Source of the DNA: Chloroflexota bacterium
GTDB lineage: Bacteria > Chloroflexota > Dehalococcoidia > DSGV01
NCBI GenBank assembly: GCA_021787985.1
Contig: JAJYLG010000002.1
Span: 45,089 to 103,640 of the forward strand
Direction of reading: 5' to 3'
Length of the DNA stretch: 58,552 bases
Shown: positions 1 through 6,601 of the stretch, one piece after another
Layout: each line of letters starts with the position of its first letter
Numbering within the stretch: the first letter of the stretch is position 1
Translations under genes and position numbers: made by a program
The notes under the pieces: generated by a model
What the model was told of the DNA's origin: nothing
Seen by the model: the letters and a program-made list of their open reading frames with translations, nothing else
The model's database searches: none

Positions 1-1
1 C

Positions 2-313
2 GGACTCGGCGAGCGAGACGACGAGCTGCGCGCCGTCTTCCACGACCTGCGCGCCGTCGACTGCGACGTGCTCACCCTCGGTCAGTACCTGCGCCCGACG
101 CCGCGGCACGCTGCCGTCGCGAAGTATTACCATCCCGACGAGTTCGTCGCCCTCCGCCAGGAGGCGCTGCGGCTCGGTTTCGTGCACGTCGAGTCCGGGT
201 CGCTGGTGCGCTCCTCCTACCACGCGGAGCGCCACGCCGTCCGGCGAGACTCTGCGGCGGTCGCGGAGGTGGCCGTTCCGCTGACCCCGGTGGAGCGGCC
301 GGAGACTCGATGA
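2..313 (+). CDS. lipA: Lipoyl synthase, C-terminal part (gene cut by window start)
   Basis: About 103 codons are visible and the N-terminus lies before the window. The visible part carries the LipA C-terminal signature: CDVLTLGQYLRPT, then a KYYHPDEF block and a GF.HVESGSLVRSSYHA block. LipA is a radical-SAM enzyme that inserts two sulfurs into protein-bound octanoyl groups to make lipoyl cofactor. The radical-SAM and auxiliary cluster cysteines near the N-terminus cannot be checked, but the conserved RSSYHA serine that ligates the auxiliary cluster is present. The stop overlaps the next start by 4 nt (ATGA), so the two genes are probably cotranscribed. Confidence 0.93.
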   Translation, partial: GLGERDDELRAVFHDLRAVDCDVLTLGQYLRPTPRHAAVAKYYHPDEFVALRQEALRLGFVHVESGSLVRSSYHAERHAVRRDSAAVAEVAVPLTPVERPETR

Positions 314-1362
314 CCAACGGGACCCGCCTGCGGGCCCTCCCTAAGGCGGAGCTGCACCTGCATTTCGAGGGGACGGCACGGGCCGCGCGCTGGCGCGCCC
401 GCCAGGAAGGACGGCCGCTGCCCGAGTGGGAGTCCCACGCGCGCGCGGTGCAGGCGATGGCGGGGAAGCCGCTGGACCGCCTGCGCGCGCTGCTCCAGCC
501 GATCGAGCAGCCGGGCGAGGACGCCGATCCGGAGGTTTTCGAGGCGCTGGTCGGCGACCTGGTGGTCGGGAAGCAGGACGAAGGCGTCCGCTATCTCGAG
601 GTCAAGTTCGGTCCGCAGCGGGCGTTCGACGACTGGTTCCTCGAACGGTTTCGCCGCGGCTGCGAGCGCGCGGCCGCTGCCGGTGCGGACATGCGCGTGC
701 GGCCGCTGATCACGTTGAATCTGACACGGCCGGAGGTGCGCGCCAGCCTGCCCGAGCTGCTCGCGCGCCTCGAGAAGCTGGCGGGCGAAGGGCTTGCCGG
801 CGTTGACCTCATTCCGGAGCCGTATGACCGGCCGCCGCCCCTGCGGATCGTCGCGCCGGCGCTCGAACGCCTGGCCCTGGCCGGGCTCGGTATCGCCGCC
901 CATGCCGGTGAGGTGAACGCGGCCACGCTGCCGGCCGTGCTCGATCTTGGGCTGGTGGACCGCATCTCTCACGGCGTGCAGGCGGCGTACGACCGGCGGC
1001 TGCTGGGACGCGTGCTCGAGAGCGGTGTCACGCTGGACATCTGCATCACCAGCAATGTCGTGCTGGGAGTGGTGGCCTCGGTCCGCGAGCACCCGGTGTC
1101 GCGGCTGGCCCTGGCGGGCGTGCCCTTCACACTCGGCACGGACAATCCGCTGCTGCTGGCGACGGACATGCCGCGCGAGCTCGCCGCGGGGCTGGAGGCG
1201 GGCCTGCTGCTCGGTGATCTGCGCGCCGCCACGCTCGCCGGCGCGGATGTCGCTTTCCTGCCGTCGGAGGAGCGGGCGGCGCTGCGGGAGCGCCTGGCGC
1301 TGGAGTGGGACGCCGCGGTCTGGCGCGAGGCCACTGCGGCCGGGGTGGGTGGCGCGCCGTGA
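310..1362 (+). CDS. Adenosine deaminase-family amidohydrolase
   Basis: This 350-aa protein has the layout of adenosine/aminodeoxyfutalosine deaminases, zinc TIM-barrel enzymes that hydrolyse the 6-amino group of purine nucleosides. Visible motifs are KAELHLHFEG (metal ligands H16 and H18), HAGE (H198, catalytic-type E201) and RISHGVQ (H221). The normal TDDP motif near the C-terminus reads TDNP (T277-D278-N279): the zinc-ligand Asp is kept, while the neighbouring Asp that contacts substrate in ADA is Asn. Activity may be retained, but specificity could differ from adenosine. It overlaps lipA upstream and the DarA gene downstream by 4 nt each. The exact substrate is not decided by the sequence. 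Confidence 0.85.
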   Translation: MTNGTRLRALPKAELHLHFEGTARAARWRARQEGRPLPEWESHARAVQAMAGKPLDRLRALLQPIEQPGEDADPEVFEALVGDLVVGKQDEGVRYLEVKFGPQRAFDDWFLERFRRGCERAAAAGADMRVRPLITLNLTRPEVRASLPELLARLEKLAGEGLAGVDLIPEPYDRPPPLRIVAPALERLALAGLGIAAHAGEVNAATLPAVLDLGLVDRISHGVQAAYDRRLLGRVLESGVTLDICITSNVVLGVVASVREHPVSRLALAGVPFTLGTDNPLLLATDMPRELAAGLEAGLLLGDLRAATLAGADVAFLPSEERAALRERLALEWDAAVWREATAAGVGGAP

Positions 1363-1619
1363 GGCTGCTGGTGGTGGTCGCGCGCGAGATGGACGTGGAG
1401 GGCGTGACGCGGGCGCTCGCCGCGGCGCGGATCAGCGTTACCAAGCTCGGCGCGAGCGGGGGCACGCTGCGCGGCGGTCGGGCAACGCTCCTGATCGGGG
1501 TGGAGGATGAGAGGGTAGCGGAGGCGGAGCGCATCCTGCGCGAGCGCGCGCGTCGGCGCGGACGGTCCAGCGGGGTGACGTGGTTCGTGCTCCGGCCGAC
1601 CGGGGTGGTGGAGGTGTGA
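1359..1619 (+). CDS. darA: Cyclic di-AMP receptor DarA/PstA-like (short)
   Basis: The 86-aa protein starts at GTG 1359, overlapping the deaminase stop by 4 nt. It carries the signature of the PII-like c-di-AMP receptor family: VTKLGASGG, LRGGRATLLIG and VEDERV in the N-terminal 50 residues, and a final beta strand (VTWFVLRP). Well-studied DarA/PstA proteins have about 109 residues; here the stretch between the core and the last strand is missing, so one of the large loops is shortened. It is probably a trimeric cytosolic sensor. A PgpH-type c-di-AMP phosphodiesterase is encoded at 25971, which fits c-di-AMP signalling in this organism. No diadenylate cyclase lies in the window. Confidence 0.8.
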   Translation: MRLLVVVAREMDVEGVTRALAAARISVTKLGASGGTLRGGRATLLIGVEDERVAEAERILRERARRRGRSSGVTWFVLRPTGVVEV

Positions 1620-1906
1620 GCGCGTCGCCGCCGCCCGCACACGAGCATCCGCCGCTGGAGGGTTCGACCATGACAACGCCGGGAGCGATCGTCGGCAACC
1701 GCTGCTACGGGCATCTGGGCGGGCGGCTGGGCGCCGCTTTGCTCGCGCGCTTCCTCGAGCTGGGCTGGCTCGATCCCGTGCAAGACGGCCGCAATACCCG
1801 TTACGGCTTGACGGACGAGGGCGCGCGAGGGCTGGCCGCGCTGGGAGTCGCGCCGTCCGCGCTCGGTTCGGCCGGTGAGCGGCCGCGTGGCCGTGGGAGT
1901 TCGTAG
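1616..1906 (+). CDS. Small protein resembling the C-terminal part of ArsR-type regulators
   Basis: The frame opens at GTG 1616, overlapping darA by 4 nt; ATG 1670 is an alternative start. From residue 19 the protein reads MTTPGAIV, then NRCYGHLGGRLG, LLARFLELGWL, YGLTDEGARGLAALGV. This is the order found at the C-terminus of many ArsR-family regulators (CYDHLAGRLG, LTPAGRAWLAALG). The N-terminal winged-helix DNA-binding half is absent, so it is either a remnant or a stand-alone C-terminal domain. The last 20 residues are low-complexity. The overlap with darA suggests it is still translated in the operon, but function is unknown. Confidence 0.5.
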   Translation: MSASPPPAHEHPPLEGSTMTTPGAIVGNRCYGHLGGRLGAALLARFLELGWLDPVQDGRNTRYGLTDEGARGLAALGVAPSALGSAGERPRGRGSS

Positions 1907-1973
1907 CAGCGCCGGAAGCGATCGGGGTATGGTAGGCGCATCTCACGGCGCCTCGTGCGCGGAGGAGCGGGCC

Positions 1974-2321
1974 ATGGCACATCCGGTGGTGCACTGGGAA
2001 ATCGCGGCCAAGGATGCCGGGAAGCTGCGGGAGTTCTACGCCAAGCTCTTTGACTGGCGGGTCAACGTCGACCAGGGTGGCTACGCGATGGTCGAGCCGG
2101 GCGGCGAAGGCGGCATCGGCGGCGGGATCATGCAAGCTCAGGGCGACGTGCCCTCCTACGTGACGGTGTACGTGCAGGTGGACGACCTGCAGTCCTACCT
2201 GGACCGCGCCGTCAGCCTGGGCGGCACCGCGGTTGTTCCGCCCACGCCGATCCCGGGGATCGGGGCGTTCGCCATGTTCCTCGACCCGGAGCAGCACCTG
2301 ATCGGTCTCTTCAAGGAGTAG
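1974..2321 (+). CDS. VOC (glyoxalase/bleomycin-resistance fold) protein
   Basis: A 115-aa single-module VOC protein starting at ATG 1974 behind a good GGAGGA ribosome site at 1961-1966. It begins with HPVVHWEIAAKD and REFYAKLFDW, and ends with AMFLDPEQHLIGLFKE, as in the many small VOC proteins annotated as putative glyoxalases or hydroxylase-like enzymes. Metal-ligand positions typical of the fold (H at residue 7, E near the C-terminus) are present. A specific substrate cannot be inferred. It lies 67 nt after the ArsR-like fragment, with its own ribosome site. Confidence 0.8.
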   Translation: MAHPVVHWEIAAKDAGKLREFYAKLFDWRVNVDQGGYAMVEPGGEGGIGGGIMQAQGDVPSYVTVYVQVDDLQSYLDRAVSLGGTAVVPPTPIPGIGAFAMFLDPEQHLIGLFKE

Positions 2322-2346
2322 CCGAGAGGCCGCGGCGCGACGTCAC

Positions 2347-2394
2347 GGGAACCGGGAACCGGGACTTGAGATCTGAGATCTGAGATCTGAGATC
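2347..2394. repeat. Short tandem repeats (GGGAACC and GAGATCT units)
   Basis: Two runs of 7-bp units stand next to each other between the VOC gene and tRNA-Thr: CGGGAAC-type units at 2347-2363 and GAGATCT at 2368-2394, the latter as three full copies and one partial. No coding role is visible. The GAGATCT run is self-complementary in part and could form slipped structures. Confidence 0.7.
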
Positions 2395-2503
2395 GGGTGA
2401 AAGCGCGCGGTCGTGGCGCGCGAGCGGAGGGATTGCTACGCTCTGAGTGCCGGCCGCATCCGCCAGGGTTCCACCTGAGGTGAACGGGCGCGGCCCTTCT
2501 CAT

Positions 2504-2578
2504 GCCGGCGTAGCTCAGTGGTAGAGCAGCCGCTTCGTAAGCGGCGGGTCGGGGGTTCGAATCCCTTCGCCGGCTCCA
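2504..2578 (+). tRNA. tRNA-Thr (anticodon CGT)
   Basis: A full cloverleaf can be drawn. The acceptor stem is GCCGGCG with CGCCGGC (2568-2574), the discriminator is T, and an encoded CCA ends at 2578. The D arm has GCTC/GAGC. The anticodon stem GCCGC/GCGGC (2529-2533 and 2541-2545) encloses loop TTCGTAA with anticodon CGT at 2536-2538, reading ACG threonine codons. The T arm has TTCGAAT between GGGGG and CCCTT, with two G-T pairs. Confidence 0.96.
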
Positions 2579-2829
2579 GCGATTCTCCCGCGCGTGCTAC
2601 GAACGAGCGAGTGTGGCGCCAGGTAGTGGCTGCGGGCCTGCCCGTGGACCGCGTGGTTTCGTGGATGCACAGTGGCGCTCACCACAGGCTCGGTCTCGCT
2701 GCCCGTGACAGACTCATTGATGCCCGAGAGGACGCCATGCGGGCGACAACCCCGGCACGCGCAGCCACGTTCGCTCGTGGTGGTGCTGGTTTGCAGCTTG
2801 AGCGGGGAGCGCCGGCGAAGGCACAAATC

Positions 2830-3030
2830 GTGGAAGTCCAGACCAACCCGAGCACCGTGGCAGCGGTCCCCATGCTGGCTCGGCTCGTTGCCACCGACGG
2901 CGCGGAGGCGTTGACCCCGGACGAAGCCGAGCGAGAGTTGTGGGCCCTGTTCGCGGACGTGCCCGTGAGCCTGAGCGACGAGCTCTGCCGCGAGCGTCGG
3001 GAGGAGGCTCGTCGCGAGGCTATGCGCAAT
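2830..3030 (+). pseudogene. Remnant of a VapB-type antitoxin
   Basis: One frame here carries LTPDEAERELWALFADV followed by SLSDELCRERREEARREA. This is the usual C-terminal half of short antitoxins paired with PIN-domain toxins (family knowledge). The N-terminal DNA-binding half does not appear. The frame runs back through unrelated sequence into tRNA-Thr and no convincing start is present, so I read it as a decayed fragment. It is directly followed by a PIN-domain fragment in another frame, which supports the reading. Confidence 0.45.
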
Positions 3031-3050
3031 GGGGCCGTCATAAGCCCGGT

Positions 3051-3245
3051 GAATATGGCGGGGGGTTGCGCAAAGCCACTGACTACGACCAGGACTGGCG
3101 AGCGGTGGCCGGACTGCTCAGCGCGAGCGGGTTGATTCAACGGCCATTCGAACCGTCCGACGCGGCACCAAGCGCTGATATCTACCCGCGTGTGAAGCAC
3201 CTTGGTCGGTCCCTCGGTGACCGGGCGAGCTGGCGCTGGGACTGA
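3051..3245 (+). pseudogene. Remnant of a VapC-type PIN-domain toxin
   Basis: The frame ending at TGA 3243-3245 reads LRKATDYDQDW, then GLIQRPFEPSDA, ADIYPRVKHLGRSLGDRASW. This matches the middle of VapC proteins, where a PF..eDA block is followed by LGLSLGDRACLALA. The N-terminal part with the first catalytic Asp and the C-terminal part with the last acidic residues are both missing, and the conserved RACLA has become RASWRWD before the stop. No start codon with a ribosome site is seen. It therefore cannot be an active nuclease as it stands. Confidence 0.5.
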
Positions 3246-3323
3246 GAACTAACCTGCCGCTCCGCCTCGCTCTTCCGCCATCACCACCTCGCTCGGCGTA
3301 GCCCGCGGCCCCCCGTCTCGCGC

Positions 3324-3671
3324 TTACGGCAGCTTGGCCCGCCGCGGCGGCGACGCCGGCATCAAGCGGCGCACCGACACGCCGGCGATCGCGCCGACGA
3401 TCGCCCACAGGACGGGCAGCCCGCCGACCGAGAACTGCAACGGCAGTCCGATCAGCCGCGCGATCAGCGCGCCCACGAACGCCCCGAGGATGCCGGAGAA
3501 GAGGCTGGCCAGCGCGCTCCCGCGCCCCGGTCCGACCACGGCCTCGGCGATCAGCGCCGCGATCAAGGCGATGATGGCGGCGATCGCCAGCACGACGACC
3601 GTGCGGATGACGACGACAAACAACACCAGCAGCAGCAGGCCGGCGAGCAAGGCCGCGACGACGAACCACAT
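3324..3671 (-). CDS. Small multi-pass membrane protein, GlsB/YeaQ-like
   Basis: The 115-aa protein is almost wholly hydrophobic. Helices fall at about 3-25, 26-47, 53-75 and 82-100, with glycine-rich spacing (LFSGILGAFVGALIARLIGL and WAIVGAIAGV) like the transglycosylase-associated/YeaQ/YmgE group. The tail is basic. It is the last gene of the psp operon, 4 nt after the PspAA stop, so a role in envelope stress is plausible by context. The family call is tentative. Confidence 0.6.
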   Translation of the reverse strand: MWFVVAALLAGLLLLVLFVVVIRTVVVLAIAAIIALIAALIAEAVVGPGRGSALASLFSGILGAFVGALIARLIGLPLQFSVGGLPVLWAIVGAIAGVSVRRLMPASPPRRAKLP

Positions 3672-3675
3672 GGCG

Positions 3676-3963
3676 CTACGGGTTTCGGTCCGGCACGAGC
3701 CCTTCGGAGACGAAGAGCTGTTTCAGCTCGTCCATGGTCGAGTCAGGCGCCGGCAGGATGAGGGTCGACGGTGCCAGCTCCTCATCCGCCAGGCGGCGGC
3801 CCGACGAGCGCACGAATCGCAGCAGCTCCTGGAAGGTGGAGGAGAAGCGGACCGCGTCGCCCGCCTCCACCAGCTCGACCAGCGTGTTGTCGTAGCGATT
3901 GAGCTGCTCGTACTGCTTCTCGTCGAGCTCGTACTGGCCTTCGGTGAGGATGCGCACGATCAT
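3676..3963 (-). CDS. pspAA: PspA-associated protein PspAA
   Basis: The 95-aa protein begins MIVRILTEGQYELDE, with NRYDNTLVELVEAGD in the middle and LPAPDSTMDELKQLFVSEGLVP at the end. This is the standard signature of PspAA, a small partner found beside PspA in Actinobacteria, Chloroflexi and some archaea. It probably modulates PspA assembly. ATG 3963 overlaps the PspA stop by 4 nt, indicating translational coupling. Confidence 0.88.
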   Translation of the reverse strand: MIVRILTEGQYELDEKQYEQLNRYDNTLVELVEAGDAVRFSSTFQELLRFVRSSGRRLADEELAPSTLILPAPDSTMDELKQLFVSEGLVPDRNP

Positions 3964-4694
3964 GGTTGTCCTGATCCTAACTGCTTCGGCTGCTGACCGG
4001 CTCCGAGCTCCTGCTTGAGTGACTGCAGCTCGATCTCCACGTTCTGCTGTGTACCGATCTTGGCGAGCTCCGCTTCCACCTTGTCGGGGCTCCCCGACAG
4101 GTCGGTGAGGACGCCCTGGTCGACGAGCTCGTCGATCGCGCCGGCCCGAGCCTGCATCTCCTGAGTCTTGTTCTGCGCCCGGTCGAGCGCCATGCCGACA
4201 TCGGCCATCTCCTCGGAGACGCCGGTGAACGCTTCGCCGATCTTCACCTGCGCGGTGGCGGCGGAGTACTGGGCCTTGACGACCTCCTTCTGCGAACGGA
4301 ACGTCTCGATCTTCGTCTCGAGGCGGGCTTCCGCCGCGCTCAGCTTCTGCTGCTGGGCGTCGAGGTCGGCGATCTGCTGCTGGAGCGCCGTGAGCTGCGC
4401 CTGCGCGTCCTGCTTGCGTTGCAGGACGACGCGCGCCAGGTCCTCGCGCCCGGCGGCCAGCGCGCGCCGCGCCTGGTCGTCCGCCTTGCTGAGGTTGTCC
4501 TGAATCTGCGCCGCCTGAAGCTCGAGACGATGCTTGGATGTCGTGACCTCCACGACGCCCTGCTTGACCTGGCGCAGCAGATCGAGCTGCTTCTCGTACG
4601 AGTAATCGAGGATCTCGCGCGGGTCCTCGGCGCGGTCGAGCAGCTTGCTGATCTTGGCGCGGACGATGGTGCTGGTGCGGGAGAAGATGCTCAT
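3960..4694 (-). CDS. pspA: Phage shock protein A / IM30 (PspA)
   Basis: A 244-aa, mostly alpha-helical coiled-coil protein of the PspA/Vipp1 (bacterial ESCRT-III) family. It starts MSIFSRTSTIVRAKISKLLD, then DPREILDYSYEKQ, and continues as a long Q/A/E-rich coiled coil to about residue 190. A short helix ends in NVEIELQSLKQELG. PspA binds damaged or stressed inner membrane and polymerises. The N-terminal amphipathic helix expected for membrane binding is present. It overlaps both neighbours by 4 nt in an operon with the protease HtpX. Confidence 0.92.
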   Translation of the reverse strand: MSIFSRTSTIVRAKISKLLDRAEDPREILDYSYEKQLDLLRQVKQGVVEVTTSKHRLELQAAQIQDNLSKADDQARRALAAGREDLARVVLQRKQDAQAQLTALQQQIADLDAQQQKLSAAEARLETKIETFRSQKEVVKAQYSAATAQVKIGEAFTGVSEEMADVGMALDRAQNKTQEMQARAGAIDELVDQGVLTDLSGSPDKVEAELAKIGTQQNVEIELQSLKQELGAGQQPKQLGSGQP

Positions 4695-5296
4695 CGGACC
4701 TCCTCGGATGACGTGTCGGCAGCAGCGAGCGGCGCGTCCCAGAGGGCGTACCACTGGGCGGGGTCACGCTCGATCGGCAGCTCGTGCTCCATGACGGCGG
4801 CGAGCCGCAACTCAGTGGCGTTGTCGCGCCGCTGGCCCGTCTTGAGCGGGACGAACGGGTAGAACCGAGCGCGCTTGAAGTTGTAGATCCAGGCGACCTC
4901 CTGCCCATCCTCATCGACGAAGGGGAACATCGCGGCCAGCACCTGGTCCAGGTAGCCGCCGTCCGCGATCGTGAGGCTGGCGGCGTACACGGTGGAGACC
5001 ACGTCCTCGAAGCGGTCGTCGCGGGCCACCACCCAGAGGTAGCCGTAATCGTCCTTGGCCAGCGCGACCCGCGCGCCCGTCTCCTTGCTGCTGAGGTCGA
5101 GGATGCGCCGCATCTCCGCCTCGGTGGCGCTGAAATCGGACGCGCTGACCGGCCGGATCGCCAGGCCGCCGCGCCCGGTGGGCTTCAGGCGGAGCTGGGT
5201 CTCCAGCGTGACGGCGGCGGTCGCGACGGCGAACAGCCCCTCCGCGCGCGACCGTACCGGCTTGGTCCGCCCGAACAGCACGTCGAGCAGCTTCAC
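4691..5296 (-). CDS. pspAB: PspA-associated protein PspAB
   Basis: A 201-aa protein beginning MKLLDVLFGRTKPVRS with conserved blocks DDYGYLWVV, DVVSTVYAAS and YLDQVLAAMFPF, and W.YNFKRARFYPFVP towards the C-terminus. This is the PspAB family, defined by its fixed position between htpX and pspA. Its biochemical role is not established. Four-nt overlaps with htpX (upstream) and pspA (downstream) point to tight cotranslation. Confidence 0.85.
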   Translation of the reverse strand: MKLLDVLFGRTKPVRSRAEGLFAVATAAVTLETQLRLKPTGRGGLAIRPVSASDFSATEAEMRRILDLSSKETGARVALAKDDYGYLWVVARDDRFEDVVSTVYAASLTIADGGYLDQVLAAMFPFVDEDGQEVAWIYNFKRARFYPFVPLKTGQRRDNATELRLAAVMEHELPIERDPAQWYALWDAPLAAADTSSEEVR

Positions 5297-6204
5297 GCCG
5301 ACTCCAGCTCAGCTTCGAGCTTCCGCAATTGGGCGAGACGCTGCTCGATCGACGGGTGGGTGGAGAAGAGCGAGGCGAGCGATTCGCGGCTGAAGGCCGG
5401 CACGATCATCAGGGCGCTGGCGCCCTCCACCTTGCGCAGGTCGCGGTTGGGGATGCGTGCCATCGCCCCGCTGATCTTCATCAGCGCCGAGGCAAGCTGC
5501 GACGGCGCGCCGGTCATGATGGCGGAGCCGCGGTCGGCGGCCAGCTCGCGATAGCGCGACAGGGCGCGGATGAGGAAGAAGCTGATTAGCCAGACCAGGA
5601 TCGACGCCAGGTAGACCAGCACGATCGCGCTGGCGCCCTCGTCCCGCTCGCGGCGGCCGCCGCCATAGCCGCCCATGAGGCCGAACCACATGCCCATCTG
5701 CACGATGAAGGAGGCCACGGTGGCGAAGAAGCTGGCGATGGTCAGCACCGCGACGTCGTGGTTCTTGACATGCGTCAGCTCGTGGGCGATCACCGCCTCC
5801 AGCTCCGGCTCGTCCAGCCGGTTCATGATGCCGGTGGTGACCGCGACGACGGAGTGCTTGGGGTTACGGCCGGTGGCGAAGGCGTTGGGGGCGTCGGTAT
5901 CGATGATCGCCACGCGGGGCTTCGGCAGGTCGAACTGAGCGGCCAGCCGGTCGATCAGGGCGTGGAGCTGGGGGGCCTGCTCGGGCGTGACGGTGTGCGC
6001 CCCGACGCTGGCCAGCACCATCTGGTCGGAGAAGAAGTACTGTACCGCGAGCATCCCGCCGGCGATGAGGGCGATGATGATGAAGCTCACGCCGGCGGCC
6101 CACAGAACCGCGATGAACAATAAGTAGACGGCGGCGAGCAGGAAGGAGGTAAACGCCATTCGCGCCGTCAGCCCGCCGTCGCGGGGAAGCTTGCGCTGTG
6201 CCAT
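5293..6204 (-). CDS. htpX: Membrane zinc metalloprotease HtpX (M48)
   Basis: The 303-aa protein has two N-terminal membrane helices (about 16-37 and 40-58) and the zinc-protease motif HELTH at 141-145 followed by KNHD. A second hydrophobic pair (about 155-215) follows, then the distal metal-ligand region SRYRELAADRGSA. HtpX degrades misfolded membrane proteins. ATG 6204 is preceded by GGGAGG, and it is the first gene of the operon with pspAB, pspA and pspAA. An extended -10 (TGCTAGAAT on the minus strand) lies 27 nt upstream of the start. The length is typical for the family. Confidence 0.93.
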   Translation of the reverse strand: MAQRKLPRDGGLTARMAFTSFLLAAVYLLFIAVLWAAGVSFIIIALIAGGMLAVQYFFSDQMVLASVGAHTVTPEQAPQLHALIDRLAAQFDLPKPRVAIIDTDAPNAFATGRNPKHSVVAVTTGIMNRLDEPELEAVIAHELTHVKNHDVAVLTIASFFATVASFIVQMGMWFGLMGGYGGGRRERDEGASAIVLVYLASILVWLISFFLIRALSRYRELAADRGSAIMTGAPSQLASALMKISGAMARIPNRDLRKVEGASALMIVPAFSRESLASLFSTHPSIEQRLAQLRKLEAELESA

Positions 6205-6230
6205 ACGGGCCTCCCACGTGACCCGTGCGT

Positions 6231-6239
6231 ATTCTAGCA
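6231..6239 (-). promoter_or_regulatory. Candidate promoter (extended -10) of the psp operon
   Basis: On the minus strand TGC-TAGAAT lies 27 nt before the htpX ATG. No good TTGACA box is found 16-18 nt upstream, so it would depend on the extended -10 or on an activator. It is the only recognisable promoter element before the five-gene operon. Confidence 0.4.
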
Positions 6240-6430
6240 GCATTCCCGAGCGGGCGCGGCCAACGCGGTGAGAGTGGGTGGCGCGATGGATCAACGCGCC
6301 GCCGGACCAGGCGGGTCGCCGGTTTGGGCGCTGGCGGGCGCCTGAACGGCATCGGCTCGCGGACGGCTCGCGCGTTCAGCCGTCGAGGCCAGGCCGCGTT
6401 GCCTCCGCGGAGTTCTGCCGCGCGGAGACG

Positions 6431-6601
6431 TGCTAAACTTCCGCCACACGCACCCATCCGGGAGGTTCCGCTACCGCACCGGCGTCGGCCGGGCGGCGCG
6501 CCCCCGCCGATTCGCGGGGGCAGGCACCAACGGGACCGCGGGTGCGACGTCCCCGCCATCGGTCGCGATGGCGGACCGATCGTGCGGTCAGGGGGAGTCC
6601 G
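6431..6601 (+). promoter_or_regulatory. Extended -10 and structured 5' leader of the gltD-like gene
   Basis: TGCTAAACT at 6431-6439 resembles an extended -10, leaving a leader of about 160 nt. Inside it, GCCCCCGC (6500-6507) and GCGGGGGC (6514-6521) form a perfect 8-bp hairpin. Next, GGGACCGCG at 6532-6540 matches nine bases of the T-box core (GGNACCGCG) and can pair GGGAC with GTCCC (6549-6553). The TCCCC at 6550-6554 could also pair with the ribosome site GGGGGAG (6591-6597). The U that T-boxes need to pair with the tRNA CCA end is a C here, so I call it only a structured leader. The region from 6205 to 6430 shows no gene. Confidence 0.35.

Noticed and set aside
2518-3135. 205-codon frame starting inside tRNA-Thr
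   Set aside because: The start lies in the tRNA, and only a middle section looks like protein (antitoxin remnant); not accepted as an intact gene.
6532-6553. True T-box riboswitch
   Set aside because: Only the ACCGCG core matches; the U that pairs with the tRNA CCA end is C and no stem I specifier could be drawn. Kept as a structured leader only.
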